This document shows positions 16,518 through 25,383 of a stretch of DNA of 46,972 bases, in pieces. The position numbers and the translations under genes were made by a program. Origin of the DNA: Flammeovirgaceae bacterium UBA5008 (lineage in GTDB: Bacteria; Bacteroidota; Bacteroidia; Cytophagales; Cyclobacteriaceae); contig DGYK01000007.1 in NCBI GenBank assembly GCA_002398365.1, positions 22,655 through 69,626 of the forward strand, written 5' to 3'. The notes under the pieces are model-generated. The model was not told the DNA's origin and did no database searches. It worked only from the letters and a program-made list of their open reading frames with translations. Numbering within the stretch: the stretch's first letter is position 1; each line of letters starts with the position of its first letter.

Positions 16518-17705
16518 TTACCCTAAATTAAGGTATGCGGTAGCTTCCGATTGAATGTAGTTGGGATAGATGTGCAAGTGCTTTTTACGCACCGCATCAA
16601 AAATAACTTGCTTAAATGTTTGGATATTCTCCTTCGAAATAGCTGAAATGAAAACCACTTCATCAAAGCCCAATTCGCGGTAGCGACCTTTGATGCTTTC
16701 AAAATCAAGTTGATCTTGTTGGAGCAAATCAATTTTATTCAGCACTAAGATGGTGGTAATATTTCCAGCACCAATTTCAGCCAGCGTTTGCTTCACCACC
16801 TGAATATGGTTGTCATGAAATGGGTGCGCCATGTCGGCTACGTGTAAAAGCAAGTCAGCCTCGCGCACTTCATCCAGCGTTGATTTAAAAGATTCGATGA
16901 GGTGATGTGGCAGTTTGCGAATGAATCCAACCGTATCGGATAATAGAAAAGGAATGTCGCCAATTACCATTTTCCGCACCGTAGCATCGACTGTTGCAAA
17001 TAATTTATTTTCCGCTTTTACATCGGCCTTTGCCAGCAAGTTCATAATCGTAGACTTCCCTACGTTGGTATAACCAACCAGAGAGACGCGCACAATATTA
17101 TTTCTGGATTTGCGCTGTGTGATGCGTTGCTTGTCAATTTTTTTGAGTTCCTCTTTCAACACCGAAATCTGATTTTTGATCATCCTTCGGTCCGTTTCAA
17201 TTTCTTTTTCACCGGCACCACCCCGTGAGCCGGTTCCACCGCGCTGTCGTTCCAAGTGCGTCCACATGCGGGTAAGCCGTGGCAGTAAATATTGATTCAT
17301 TGCCAATTCTACCTGCGTACGTGCCTGGGCGGTTTGCGCGCGCATCAAAAAAATGTCGAGAATTAGTAAGCTACGGTCGTATACTCTTATCTTCTGTTCT
17401 CTGTCACCCGGATTCAATTCTTTCTCCAGATTACGCAATTGAGAAGGGCTTAGGTCATCATCGAAGAGTATGGTTTGAATGTCTTTACTAAAGGCAAATT
17501 GTTTGATCTCTTCCAGTTTTCCTTTACCAACAAACGTGCGCACGTCTGGGTGAGGGAGGCGTTGCACATAACGATTGATCGCAATGATGCCCGCAGTTTC
17601 TGCCAAAAAAGCCAATTCGTCCAAATGCTCGTTGATTTCCTCATTCTTTACCTTAGAATCGGCCAATGCTACCAATACTGCTTTTTTCACAACTTGATCC
17701 ATCAT
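16518..17705 (-). CDS. hflX: GTPase HflX
   Basis: This ribosome-associated GTPase of 395 residues splits stalled or heat-damaged ribosomes. The N-terminal HflX domain contains TFVGKGKLEEI and LFDDDLSPSQLRNLE. A glycine-rich linker (ERQRGGTGSRGGAGEKEIETD) and a coiled coil follow. The G domain carries G1 GYTNVGKST, G3 DTVGFIRKLPHHLIESFKSTL and G4 LNKID. Two adjacent ATG codons are possible starts. An exact TATGTTTGC promoter box ends only four bases upstream, which suggests a leaderless transcript or initiation at the second ATG. Confidence 0.95.
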   Translation of the reverse strand: MMDQVVKKAVLVALADSKVKNEEINEHLDELAFLAETAGIIAINRYVQRLPHPDVRTFVGKGKLEEIKQFAFSKDIQTILFDDDLSPSQLRNLEKELNPGDREQKIRVYDRSLLILDIFLMRAQTAQARTQVELAMNQYLLPRLTRMWTHLERQRGGTGSRGGAGEKEIETDRRMIKNQISVLKEELKKIDKQRITQRKSRNNIVRVSLVGYTNVGKSTIMNLLAKADVKAENKLFATVDATVRKMVIGDIPFLLSDTVGFIRKLPHHLIESFKSTLDEVREADLLLHVADMAHPFHDNHIQVVKQTLAEIGAGNITTILVLNKIDLLQQDQLDFESIKGRYRELGFDEVVFISAISKENIQTFKQVIFDAVRKKHLHIYPNYIQSEATAYLNLG

Positions 17706-17708
17706 GCT

Positions 17709-17717
17709 GCAAACATA
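17709..17717 (-). promoter_or_regulatory. -7 promoter box of hflX, almost touching the start codon
   Basis: On the minus strand this reads TATGTTTGC, a full TAnnTTTGC match. The box ends four bases before the hflX ATG pair, so transcription would begin at or inside the start codons. Confidence 0.55.
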
Positions 17718-17758
17718 CTTTTATTAAGAATGAGGTGCTAAGAAGGGTTACTTTTTTG

Positions 17759-17766
17759 TAGTTTTG
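17759..17766 (+). promoter_or_regulatory. -7 promoter box upstream of the exopolysaccharide gene run
   Basis: TAGTTTTG followed by C is an exact TAnnTTTG(C) match on the plus strand, about 113 bases before the GT4 start. The untranslated leader would be about 105 bases, longer than at other promoters here, and would contain the hairpin at 17842-17866. Confidence 0.45.
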
Positions 17767-17841
17767 CAAGATTTACAAAACGGAAATTGGCCACAATCGA
17801 AAGATTTGGCTAAGTCCGCAACTAAACACCCTAAACCTTAC

Positions 17842-17868
17842 CCCTTTTCTCTGTCAAAGAAGGGGGGC
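17842..17868 (+). repeat. C-rich/G-rich imperfect hairpin in the leader of the GT4 gene
   Basis: CCCCTTTTCT and AAAGAAGGGG can pair as an imperfect stem just before the GT4 start. The right arm runs into AAGGGGGG, 11 bases before ATG 17880, which resembles an anti-SD-pairing site. Pairing could mask this purine run. It may equally be a degenerate copy of a dispersed intergenic repeat. Confidence 0.35.
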
Positions 17869-17879
17869 AGTTGGCTTTT

Positions 17880-18992
17880 ATGAAAGTAGCGATCGTATTA
17901 AATTCTGCCTGGAACATCTACAATTTTAGGATGAGCTTGGTAAAAGCCCTTCAGGCAGAGGGGCATGAAGTTCACACTGTAGCCCCTTTTGATCAATTTT
18001 CTGCTATTCTGGCACGAGAAGGTTGCATTAACCATGATGTAAAAATGGACAGCCGCGGAGCCAATCCACTGAAAGATTTCGGGCTGTTTTTCGAGCTTTT
18101 CTTTATTTATAAGAAAATTAAGCCGGATGTAGTATTGCACTACACCATCAAGCCTAACATTTACGGCACTTTGGCTGCGGCCGCTTTGCGCATCCCTACC
18201 ATTAATAATGTGTGCGGACTTGGCACTATTTTTCTGAAGGACAACTTTGTTTCATCAGTAGCTATTAAGATGTACAAGTTTGCTTTCCGTTTCCCGAAAA
18301 AGGTATTTTTTCAAAATCCGGATGACCGCACGCTTTTTATCGACCGCAAGTTGATTCGATCAGAAGTGACGGATCTTGTACCTGGATCGGGTATTGACCT
18401 CAAGAAATTTGCAGCGGTAGATTTCAACCGAAACAAACCATTCACCTTTTTATTGATTTCGCGCCTCATCACCGACAAAGGAGTGATGGAATTTGTGGAT
18501 GCGGTAAAGAAGTTAAAATCAAGCGGCTTAAATGCTCATTTTCAGATACTTGGAGCTAAAGACCCAGCTCATCAAAGAGGCATTCCTATTGCCACAATCA
18601 ACGAATGGGTAGAATCTAAAACGATAGAGTATTTAGGCACCACCAAAGACGTTCGTACGTTTATCTCTAAAGCTGATTGTATTGTCCTTCCCTCCTATCG
18701 CGAAGGGACACCTCGCACTCTATTAGAGGCGGCCAGTTCTGCTAAGCCAATCATTACAACCGATGTACCGGGTTGTCATCATGTAGTAGACCACAACCAT
18801 AACGGACTTTTGTGCAAGCTCAAAGACGCGGATGATCTTGCATCAAAAATGAGTCAAATGGCAAATTTTGATGATGACGAACTGAAGACGTTGGGGCTAA
18901 ATGGCAGACGAAAAATGGAAGAAGAATTCGATGAAAAAATCGTCATCTCTAAATATTTGAACGCCCTTGAGTCGCTTAAAGTGACCGCTTAA
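17880..18992 (+). CDS. GT4-family glycosyltransferase (PglA/CapM-like)
   Basis: This is a retaining glycosyltransferase of 370 residues with a GT-B fold, predicted to add a sugar to a lipid-linked intermediate at the inner membrane. The N-terminal half has NSAWNIYNFRMSLVKALQAEGHEV and NNVCGLGTIF. The C-terminal donor-binding half has LLISRLITDKGVMEF and the E-X7-E motif in SYREGTPRTLLEAA. Overall spacing recalls PglA-type bacillosamine-linked transferases, but donor and acceptor are not predictable. ATG 17880 is preferred over a TTG three codons upstream. It opens a co-directional run with wza-, wzc- and phosphatase-like genes, so a role in exopolysaccharide synthesis is inferred. Confidence 0.9.
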   Translation: MKVAIVLNSAWNIYNFRMSLVKALQAEGHEVHTVAPFDQFSAILAREGCINHDVKMDSRGANPLKDFGLFFELFFIYKKIKPDVVLHYTIKPNIYGTLAAAALRIPTINNVCGLGTIFLKDNFVSSVAIKMYKFAFRFPKKVFFQNPDDRTLFIDRKLIRSEVTDLVPGSGIDLKKFAAVDFNRNKPFTFLLISRLITDKGVMEFVDAVKKLKSSGLNAHFQILGAKDPAHQRGIPIATINEWVESKTIEYLGTTKDVRTFISKADCIVLPSYREGTPRTLLEAASSAKPIITTDVPGCHHVVDHNHNGLLCKLKDADDLASKMSQMANFDDDELKTLGLNGRRKMEEEFDEKIVISKYLNALESLKVTA

Positions 18993-19027
18993 AGCCAAGC
19001 TTTGTAGTTTCTATCAAAAGAAAGTCT

Positions 19028-19035
19028 TTACTTTG
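19028..19035 (+). promoter_or_regulatory. Near-consensus -7 box before the Wza-like gene
   Basis: TTACTTTG differs from TAnnTTTG at one base and lies 21 bases before ATG 19057. It may provide a promoter separate from that of the GT4 gene. A TTG at 19002 is somewhat too far upstream for a standard -33 box. Confidence 0.3.
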
Positions 19036-19056
19036 AAGGAGAATTAACTTCTCTTA

Positions 19057-19815
19057 ATGGTGCGGAAATTCCTTCTTTTAATTCTTTGGTCTTGCATGAT
19101 GGTTTCGTGCGCTTCCTACAAGCAAAACATCATGTTTCGTTCTACACCAGAGGCTCAACCTGAGCAGTTTAAACGAGAAGCTGCCTCTGTAGACAAAAAT
19201 TATCAGATTCAACCGAACGACCTTCTTCAGTTGGATGTGTTCACCAATAAAGGTGAGCGTATCGTTGATCCGAATCCGGAGCTTACGCAGAATGCAGTAG
19301 CCGCAACTACACCTACGAATGTTTTCAACTATCTGGTTGAATCTAATGGGCTTGTCAAGTTTCCGATGATTGGCCAACTACAAGTAAATGGGCTAACTAT
19401 TCGACAAGCGGAAGAAATTGCACAAAAAGAATATGCCAAATTTTTCTCTGATCCATTCGTACAGCTCTCCTTTGTGAATAAGCGTGTGATTGTGTTAGGA
19501 GCCTTGGGAGGTCAAGTGATTCCGCTCACCAACCAAAATGTAACGTTGATAGAAGTATTGGCATTGGCTAAAGGTTTGAATAACGAGGCAAAGGCCAACA
19601 ACATAAAACTCATTCGAAATGAACGGGTTTTTCAAATAGATTTTAGTACCATTCAAGGGTTTAAGGAAGGCAATATGGTTATTGAACCCGGTGATGTAGT
19701 GTATGTGGAACCCATTCGTAGACCCTTTACGGAAGCTTTACGAGATAACTTTACAGTCATTAGTTTGATTGTTAGTTTATCCACATTAGTAGTTGTGATT
19801 AGAAGTATAAACTAA
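19057..19815 (+). CDS. Polysaccharide export outer-membrane lipoprotein (Wza-like)
   Basis: This 252-residue lipoprotein is predicted to form the outer-membrane end of a capsule/exopolysaccharide exporter. The signal peptide ends in a lipobox with C18 (CMMVSC-A). A Poly_export domain starts at YQIQPNDLLQLDVF, continues through ESNGLVKFPMIGQLQVNGLT, and is followed by an SLBB-like segment (RVIVLGALGGQVIPL). A hydrophobic C-terminal helix (FTVISLIVSLSTLVVVI) ends the protein. The Wzc-like kinase begins 4 bases after its stop, the usual partnership. Confidence 0.93.
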   Translation: MVRKFLLLILWSCMMVSCASYKQNIMFRSTPEAQPEQFKREAASVDKNYQIQPNDLLQLDVFTNKGERIVDPNPELTQNAVAATTPTNVFNYLVESNGLVKFPMIGQLQVNGLTIRQAEEIAQKEYAKFFSDPFVQLSFVNKRVIVLGALGGQVIPLTNQNVTLIEVLALAKGLNNEAKANNIKLIRNERVFQIDFSTIQGFKEGNMVIEPGDVVYVEPIRRPFTEALRDNFTVISLIVSLSTLVVVIRSIN

Positions 19816-19819
19816 GCTC

Positions 19820-22153
19820 GTGACATCCCCAGATAAAAATCAAATCTCACAGCAACCTCTTTCATTTGAGGGAATAGATATTGATAAACTAGTTGCTGTT
19901 GCAATGAAGGCCAAGTGGTGGATTGTTCTTATTTTTTTAATATGCAATGTTGCTGCCTATCTAGCTACCCGGTGGACAAAAGATGTTTTTGAATCCGCAT
20001 CTGAATTAAAATTAGATATCAAACAAGATGCCACTGAGCTTGGCATTAAAACCATTGTTGAGGATCGCAATATCAATGTAGTAGCCGGTGAGATTGAACA
20101 AATCAAATCCAAAGTATTTCTAAGCCGTGTAATTGATTCACTCGACTTTGGTGTTAGCTATTACAGCATCGGGAATGTGTTGAAAGATGAAATGTATAAG
20201 CGATCACCATTTAAAGTGGAACATGACTTGGTGAACAGCAATCTTAACAATCTGCCAGTAGTTTTCAACTTCCTTGACTCTTCTTCCTTTCAGATACGCT
20301 TGTATGGTAGTCAGGAATTTATAGCCGGTAAATTCGGGCAACCCCTAATGGTGAAAGGCAACCGATTAATTATTTATAAAACTCCCTGCAAACCCGCTGC
20401 TAATTCGAATGATTTTGAATTCGTGATCAACAGTAAGCTTTTCCTCATTGATTATTTATCCAAAAATCTCAAAGTAGATCCACTTAGCTTCAATGCAAAC
20501 ACTATTCGCGTTGCCTTTCAAGATTATAATCCCCTGAAGGCGTTTGACATTGTGAACACCATTGATTCGCTTTATATCTTTTACAGTAATGAGCAAAAAA
20601 ATCTCGCTAATCGTCAAAAGATTAACTGGCTGAACAATGAATTGTTGCAGGTTGAAAAACGTATGCAAGACTACGAGAACTATTTTGAGAATTTCACTCT
20701 TCAAAATAAAAGCAGCGACTTAAATGAAGACTTAAAGAAAACCATTTTGGCCATTAACCAAGTAGACTCACAGCGATTTGCGTTAACTAAACGTTTGGCA
20801 CTTCTCAGTGAGATCACAGACGAGATCATAAGCGATAAAATCAAAATCAGTGTGCATCAAAAGAATTTTTTACCTGAGTACATCAACCAAAAATTAGAAA
20901 CACTACAGCAACTGAAGCAAGACCGCGACCGACTGAGTCTTGCCTATAACGAAAATACATTTGCCTTCCGACAAAAAGAAAAAGAATTGACTACTGCACG
21001 TGACTTGGTTTATGAACAATTGGCGCAGCTTAAAAAGGAATGGCAGAAAACAGCCATGGAACTGAACACCCGAAAAAGTAAACTCGAAAAAGATTTTGTT
21101 TCCATGCCGGACAAAAATACGGAGTTCACTAAAAATCAGCGATTCTATAAATTATACGAGGAGTTTTATCTGCTGATGATGCAATCCAAAGCACAATTTG
21201 AAATTGCACAAGCCGGAAATACTCCTGACTTTAAAATTCTTTCGACAGCTACTATACCGGTAGCTCCTATTTCTCCAAAGAAAACATTGATGCTCGCTAT
21301 TGGATTTGTTGCCGGCCTTGCTATCAACTTTTTCTTTATCGGTTTCATTTATTTATTGAATAACAAAGTGACCAACACAGGAGAAATTGAACGCTATACC
21401 AATGTACCTTTACTTGGCGTCATTCCTGCTTACAAGCGATCCATGTCTTCTGACTTTCAGGTTTTTCATAATCCAAAGTCGATGGTGAGTGAAGCCATCC
21501 GAACGCTGCGAACCAATCTGGACTTCTTTACGGCTGGTGGCACTAAAAAAATTATCACCATTACCTCTACTATTTCTGGTGAAGGGAAATCATTTCTCGC
21601 TTCGAATTTGGGAGGCGTTATTGCGATGTCAAAAAAGAAAACAGTGCTGTTGGACTTAGACATGCGCAAGCAAAAAAGCGCCAGTCATTTTGCCACTTTC
21701 GATCATTCGAAAGGAATCAGCACTGTATTGATCAAGAAAAACACGTGGCAAGAATGCATACAGCCAACGGAACTGGAGAATCTATATTTTCTTCCATCAG
21801 GTCCGCATCCGCCTAACCCCTCTGAGTTATTGCTCAATGGTGAGTTTACCGATCTGCTGGAAGAACTGAAATTAGAATTTGATTACATCGTCATCGACAC
21901 GCCTCCGGTCGGTTTGGTGACGGATGGTATTATGGCTATGCGAAAATCAGATTTATCAATTTATGTAGTACGTGCCAACTATTCGAAACGCGAGTTTTTG
22001 AATAACATCAATCGTATTCAGACTATTCATAAAGTTTCCGGTTTAGCCGTAGTATTGAATGCACTCGTTACGAGCAGCAAGGCGTATGGTTATGGATACT
22101 ATGAAGACCGAACTGCACCCAAAGGTTGGCGAAGTTTGCTCAACTTATTTTAA
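19820..22153 (+). CDS. Wzc-like polysaccharide co-polymerase/BY-type tyrosine kinase
   Basis: This 777-residue inner-membrane protein controls export and chain length of surface polysaccharide. A Wzz domain begins after residue 20, with a first membrane helix near 30-48 and a second near 490-512. Long coiled-coil stretches occupy about 270-440. The cytoplasmic kinase follows, with Walker A STISGEGKSFLASNL, Walker A' VLLDLDMRKQKS and Walker B DYIVIDTPPVGLVTDG. The C-terminal tail has a tyrosine cluster (KAYGYGYYEDR) typical of autophosphorylation in BY-kinases. The start is a GTG four bases after the wza-like stop. A PHP-type phosphatase follows, so phosphorylation control is complete in the cluster. 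Confidence 0.95.
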   Translation: MTSPDKNQISQQPLSFEGIDIDKLVAVAMKAKWWIVLIFLICNVAAYLATRWTKDVFESASELKLDIKQDATELGIKTIVEDRNINVVAGEIEQIKSKVFLSRVIDSLDFGVSYYSIGNVLKDEMYKRSPFKVEHDLVNSNLNNLPVVFNFLDSSSFQIRLYGSQEFIAGKFGQPLMVKGNRLIIYKTPCKPAANSNDFEFVINSKLFLIDYLSKNLKVDPLSFNANTIRVAFQDYNPLKAFDIVNTIDSLYIFYSNEQKNLANRQKINWLNNELLQVEKRMQDYENYFENFTLQNKSSDLNEDLKKTILAINQVDSQRFALTKRLALLSEITDEIISDKIKISVHQKNFLPEYINQKLETLQQLKQDRDRLSLAYNENTFAFRQKEKELTTARDLVYEQLAQLKKEWQKTAMELNTRKSKLEKDFVSMPDKNTEFTKNQRFYKLYEEFYLLMMQSKAQFEIAQAGNTPDFKILSTATIPVAPISPKKTLMLAIGFVAGLAINFFFIGFIYLLNNKVTNTGEIERYTNVPLLGVIPAYKRSMSSDFQVFHNPKSMVSEAIRTLRTNLDFFTAGGTKKIITITSTISGEGKSFLASNLGGVIAMSKKKTVLLDLDMRKQKSASHFATFDHSKGISTVLIKKNTWQECIQPTELENLYFLPSGPHPPNPSELLLNGEFTDLLEELKLEFDYIVIDTPPVGLVTDGIMAMRKSDLSIYVVRANYSKREFLNNINRIQTIHKVSGLAVVLNALVTSSKAYGYGYYEDRTAPKGWRSLLNLF

Positions 22154-22158
22154 GGGCC

Positions 22159-22881
22159 ATGTTTTCCATTTTCAAACGCAGTCAGCCAAGTTCATTCCCT
22201 CCACTGCGCTGCGATATGCATTCGCATTTGCTGGCCGGAATTGATGATGGTGCCAAAGATTGGGAAGATTCAATTTCTCTTATTGGGGAACTAAAAAAGT
22301 GCGGTTTTTCAAAAATAATTACCACACCACACATCATGAACGATGTGTACCGCAACACGCCAGAAATTATCCAAGCCAAGCTGCAAGAACTCCACCTTCA
22401 ATTAGCTGCTGAAAAGATAGAAATAGAAGTGGAGGCTGCGGCAGAGTACTACCTTGATGAAATGCTGTATAAACAAGTTCAAGCCAATGCACATTTGCTC
22501 ACATTTGGAAAAAAATATTTGTTGTTTGAAACCAATTTTTATAGCGAACCTTACTTTTTGAAGGACTTTATCTTTCATGCTACCACACAGGGATATCAAT
22601 TGATTTTGGCACATCCTGAACGATACGGGTATATGACATTAAGTAAAGCTGAAGATTTAAAAAATCGAGGCGTTCTATTGCAACTCAATTCGTTGTCATT
22701 GGGTACCTATTACTCTATGCCCATTCAGAAGATGGCACAACAACTGGTCGACAAAGGGTGGATTGATTTTTTAGGAAGCGATTGCCATAATTTGTTGCAA
22801 GCTACTGAACTGGCAAAGACGATGAAACAAAAGTATTATCGAAAAGCCTTAGAGCTTCCATTACTAAACAACACACTATAA
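22159..22881 (+). CDS. PHP-family tyrosine-protein phosphatase (CpsB/YwqE-like)
   Basis: This 240-residue metal-dependent phosphatase is predicted to remove phosphate from the tyrosine cluster of the adjacent Wzc-like kinase. PHP metal-binding motifs are visible: DMHSHLLAGIDDGAKD, TPHIMNDVYRN, AHPERYGYM and LGSDCHN. The start is ATG 22159, five bases after the wzc stop; the longer frame starting inside wzc is unlikely. The stop is directly followed by the ATG of the next gene. Confidence 0.93.
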   Translation: MFSIFKRSQPSSFPPLRCDMHSHLLAGIDDGAKDWEDSISLIGELKKCGFSKIITTPHIMNDVYRNTPEIIQAKLQELHLQLAAEKIEIEVEAAAEYYLDEMLYKQVQANAHLLTFGKKYLLFETNFYSEPYFLKDFIFHATTQGYQLILAHPERYGYMTLSKAEDLKNRGVLLQLNSLSLGTYYSMPIQKMAQQLVDKGWIDFLGSDCHNLLQATELAKTMKQKYYRKALELPLLNNTL

Positions 22882-23865
22882 ATGGTTGTCGTAACAGGTG
22901 CTACCGGATTAGTTGGGAGTTTTCTCATCCAAAAGTTGACAACGGCTGGCGAGCAAGTGATTGCATTGCATCGTAAAAAATTAATTCCACATCATCTTCA
23001 GGCACCAAACGTTCAATGGGTGGAGTGCGATATTCTGGACATCGATAAACTCACCGAAAGTATTCCGGAATCAGCAACGGTTATCCACTGCGCTGCGAAC
23101 GTGTCGTTTGATCCGCGTAAGCGCGATGAGCTCTTTAAAGTGAATGTAGAAGGAACGGCCAATGTGGTAAATGTTTGTTTGATGAAGCACGCTCGGTTGA
23201 TTCATATAAGTTCTGTAGCAGCACTTGGAAGACAAAAGGGATTACAAGAGTTGGATGAATCGGCTCAATGGGTAGATGGTCCACTCAATTCTTCCTATGG
23301 AGAATCAAAACATTTGGCTGAGTTGGAAGTATTTCGAGGAGTAGAAGAAGGATTAAGAGCCACTATGGTATGTCCTTCCTTTATACTTGCTCCTTCTGAT
23401 TGGGATCAGAGTAGCTCACAACTATTTAAATACATTTGGCAAGAACGACTTTTCTACAGCGGTGGATTTGCGAATTACGTGGACGTGCGAGATGTAGTTG
23501 AAATTATTTTTCGCTTACATCAACAAACGGAACTACACCAAGGCGAGCGCTTGATTGCATCTGCCGGTTTTATATCGTATCAGGAGTTATTTGTAAAAAT
23601 CGCTGAAAAACTTGATAAGCGCGCACCTCGCATCAAAATCAATGACGCGTTTCTTCACACGATTGCGCGACTGGAAGAAATTCGTTGTTTCTTTACGCAC
23701 AGCACTCCGCTGGTGACGCGAGAATCGGTGAAATCTGCAGGCGAAAAATTTATTTATTCTAACAAAAAGTCAGTAAACTCACTAAAAATGCAGTACCATT
23801 CAATGGAAGAAACCCTTCAATTCTGCTGTGAACACTACTTGCGTACTTATAGCACAAAGAAATAA
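22882..23865 (+). CDS. NAD(P)-dependent epimerase/reductase, extended SDR family
   Basis: This is a 327-residue Rossmann-fold enzyme. The N-terminal VVVTGATGLVGSFL is the nucleotide site, SSVAALGR holds the catalytic serine region, and SSYGESKHLAE is the YxxxK catalytic pair. It starts immediately after the PHP phosphatase stop, with no gap. This implies cotranscription, but not necessarily a sugar substrate. The overall pattern (NVSFDPRKRDELFKVNVEGTANVVN) resembles dihydroflavonol-reductase-like SDRs common in Bacteroidota. The substrate is unknown. Confidence 0.88.
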   Translation: MVVVTGATGLVGSFLIQKLTTAGEQVIALHRKKLIPHHLQAPNVQWVECDILDIDKLTESIPESATVIHCAANVSFDPRKRDELFKVNVEGTANVVNVCLMKHARLIHISSVAALGRQKGLQELDESAQWVDGPLNSSYGESKHLAELEVFRGVEEGLRATMVCPSFILAPSDWDQSSSQLFKYIWQERLFYSGGFANYVDVRDVVEIIFRLHQQTELHQGERLIASAGFISYQELFVKIAEKLDKRAPRIKINDAFLHTIARLEEIRCFFTHSTPLVTRESVKSAGEKFIYSNKKSVNSLKMQYHSMEETLQFCCEHYLRTYSTKK

Positions 23866-23876
23866 GAATCACAAAC

Positions 23877-23907
23877 TTGCCCTGCATTTTTTATTCTCAG
23901 AACTTTG
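23877..23907 (+). promoter_or_regulatory. Promoter of the TPR gene (-33 TTG and -7 GAACTTTG)
   Basis: A TTG at 23877-23879 is followed by a 20-base gap and GAACTTTGC (23900-23908). Spacing and sequence fit the Bacteroidota primary promoter, with one mismatch in the -7 box. It argues for ATG 23974 as the start of the TPR gene, because the upstream TTG candidate at 23905 lies inside the box. Confidence 0.5.
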
Positions 23908-23973
23908 CCAAAAAAGGGAGCGTTCGTTTTTTCTACGCTATTTTTTTTCTACATTAGAAAAACCTTTCAAGCA

Positions 23974-25383
23974 ATGAGCCACGAATTCAGAAAGAGGGAG
24001 GAAGAGGAGGAGTTGATCAAACGCTATGAAGAAAATCTTCGGGCCAATTCACTCGGTTTTTTTGACATTGATACCTATGAGGTGATTATCGATCACTACA
24101 TGGAAAAACTGAAGTTTAAAAAAGCGCTCACGGCTGTGAATCATGCTATGGAGCAATATCCCTTCAGCACTGGTTTAATTTCTATTAAAGCTCAGGTACT
24201 TTCTAACTTGGAACAATACGAAGAAGCACTTGAACTGTTAGAGAAAGCGCGCAATCTTCACCCGATGGATATCGAAATCTACTTATCCATTGGATCCATC
24301 TTATCGTTGCAGGCAAAATATGAAGAAGCCATTACGCTTTACGAAGAGATTTTGAGTTTTGCCAACGATGAGAAAGACGATATCTACTACAACATCGGCC
24401 TTGCTTACCAAAGCATGGAGAATTATGACAAAGCAATTGAGGCTTACAAAAAATCAATTGAAGAGAATATTAATCATGAAGGTTCGCTCTACGAACTGGC
24501 ATTTTGTTTAGATGTAGTAGGCCAACTGGAAAACAGTTTAGCGTACTACAAAAAATTTATTGATGAAGATCCGTACTCATCCGCTGCGTGGTATAACCTC
24601 GGCATTGTTTGCAACAAGCTGGAAAAATTTGAAGAGGCTATCGATGCTTACGGCTATGCGCTAGCTATAGATGAAAATTTTGCATCTGCTCATTTTAATA
24701 TGGGCAATTCGCTCATGAATTTAGAGCGTTACAAAGAAGCACTGGAGTCGTTCAATAAAACCATTGAGATTGAAGGACCAAGCCCGGAAGTATATTGTTG
24801 CATTGGCGCAGCCTACGAAAACATGGAGCAATATGACTTGGGCTTAAAGTATTTTCAGAAATCTTCGAAGCTTGACACACTTTACGATGAAGCCTGGTTT
24901 GGGGCCGGCAGTTGTCTGGAAAAGCAAGAGAAGTGGTATCAGGCACTGCACTTTTTCAACAAGGCCATCAAAATCAATCACCTTAATCCGGACTATTGGA
25001 AAGCTGCCGCCCATGCTGAATTTAAAATTGGTAACACCATTTCGAGCATCAGCGCCTACGAGGAAGCAGCCAATCTGGCACCCGATGATAAAGAAATATG
25101 GCTGAATTGGTCATTTATATACTACGAACAAGGCGAACCGATGAAAGCGGTGGATGTTTTATCCCAAGGAATGGCCGATTCACCCAAAGATCCCGATTTT
25201 CTGTACCGGATGGTGGTTTATCTGATCGAAGCCGGACAGTTTAAAGAAGCCTTTACATATTTGGAAAATGCATTAATTTTGGACTTTGAAGGGCACAAAA
25301 TACTGTTTGACTTTTTTCCAAAACTAGAAACACAAAAAGCCCTCTATAAAATCATAGATCAGTTTAGAAACGAAAATTCCTGA
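23974..25383 (+). CDS. Tetratricopeptide-repeat protein
   Basis: This 469-residue protein consists almost entirely of TPR helices. About twelve repeats run from residue 30 to the end, with typical N..Y..gl.yq.m..Y.kAi..y units (for example YYNIGLAYQSMENYDKAIEA). A charged N-terminus (HEFRKREEEEELIKRYEE) precedes them. No signal peptide is seen if ATG 23974 is used, so it is probably a cytoplasmic scaffold. The longer frame from 23905 would add a hydrophobic stretch but starts within a promoter box. The stop overlaps the comA-like ATG by one base (TGATG), linking the two genes in translation; the partner protein is unknown. Confidence 0.9.
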   Translation: MSHEFRKREEEEELIKRYEENLRANSLGFFDIDTYEVIIDHYMEKLKFKKALTAVNHAMEQYPFSTGLISIKAQVLSNLEQYEEALELLEKARNLHPMDIEIYLSIGSILSLQAKYEEAITLYEEILSFANDEKDDIYYNIGLAYQSMENYDKAIEAYKKSIEENINHEGSLYELAFCLDVVGQLENSLAYYKKFIDEDPYSSAAWYNLGIVCNKLEKFEEAIDAYGYALAIDENFASAHFNMGNSLMNLERYKEALESFNKTIEIEGPSPEVYCCIGAAYENMEQYDLGLKYFQKSSKLDTLYDEAWFGAGSCLEKQEKWYQALHFFNKAIKINHLNPDYWKAAAHAEFKIGNTISSISAYEEAANLAPDDKEIWLNWSFIYYEQGEPMKAVDVLSQGMADSPKDPDFLYRMVVYLIEAGQFKEAFTYLENALILDFEGHKILFDFFPKLETQKALYKIIDQFRNENS

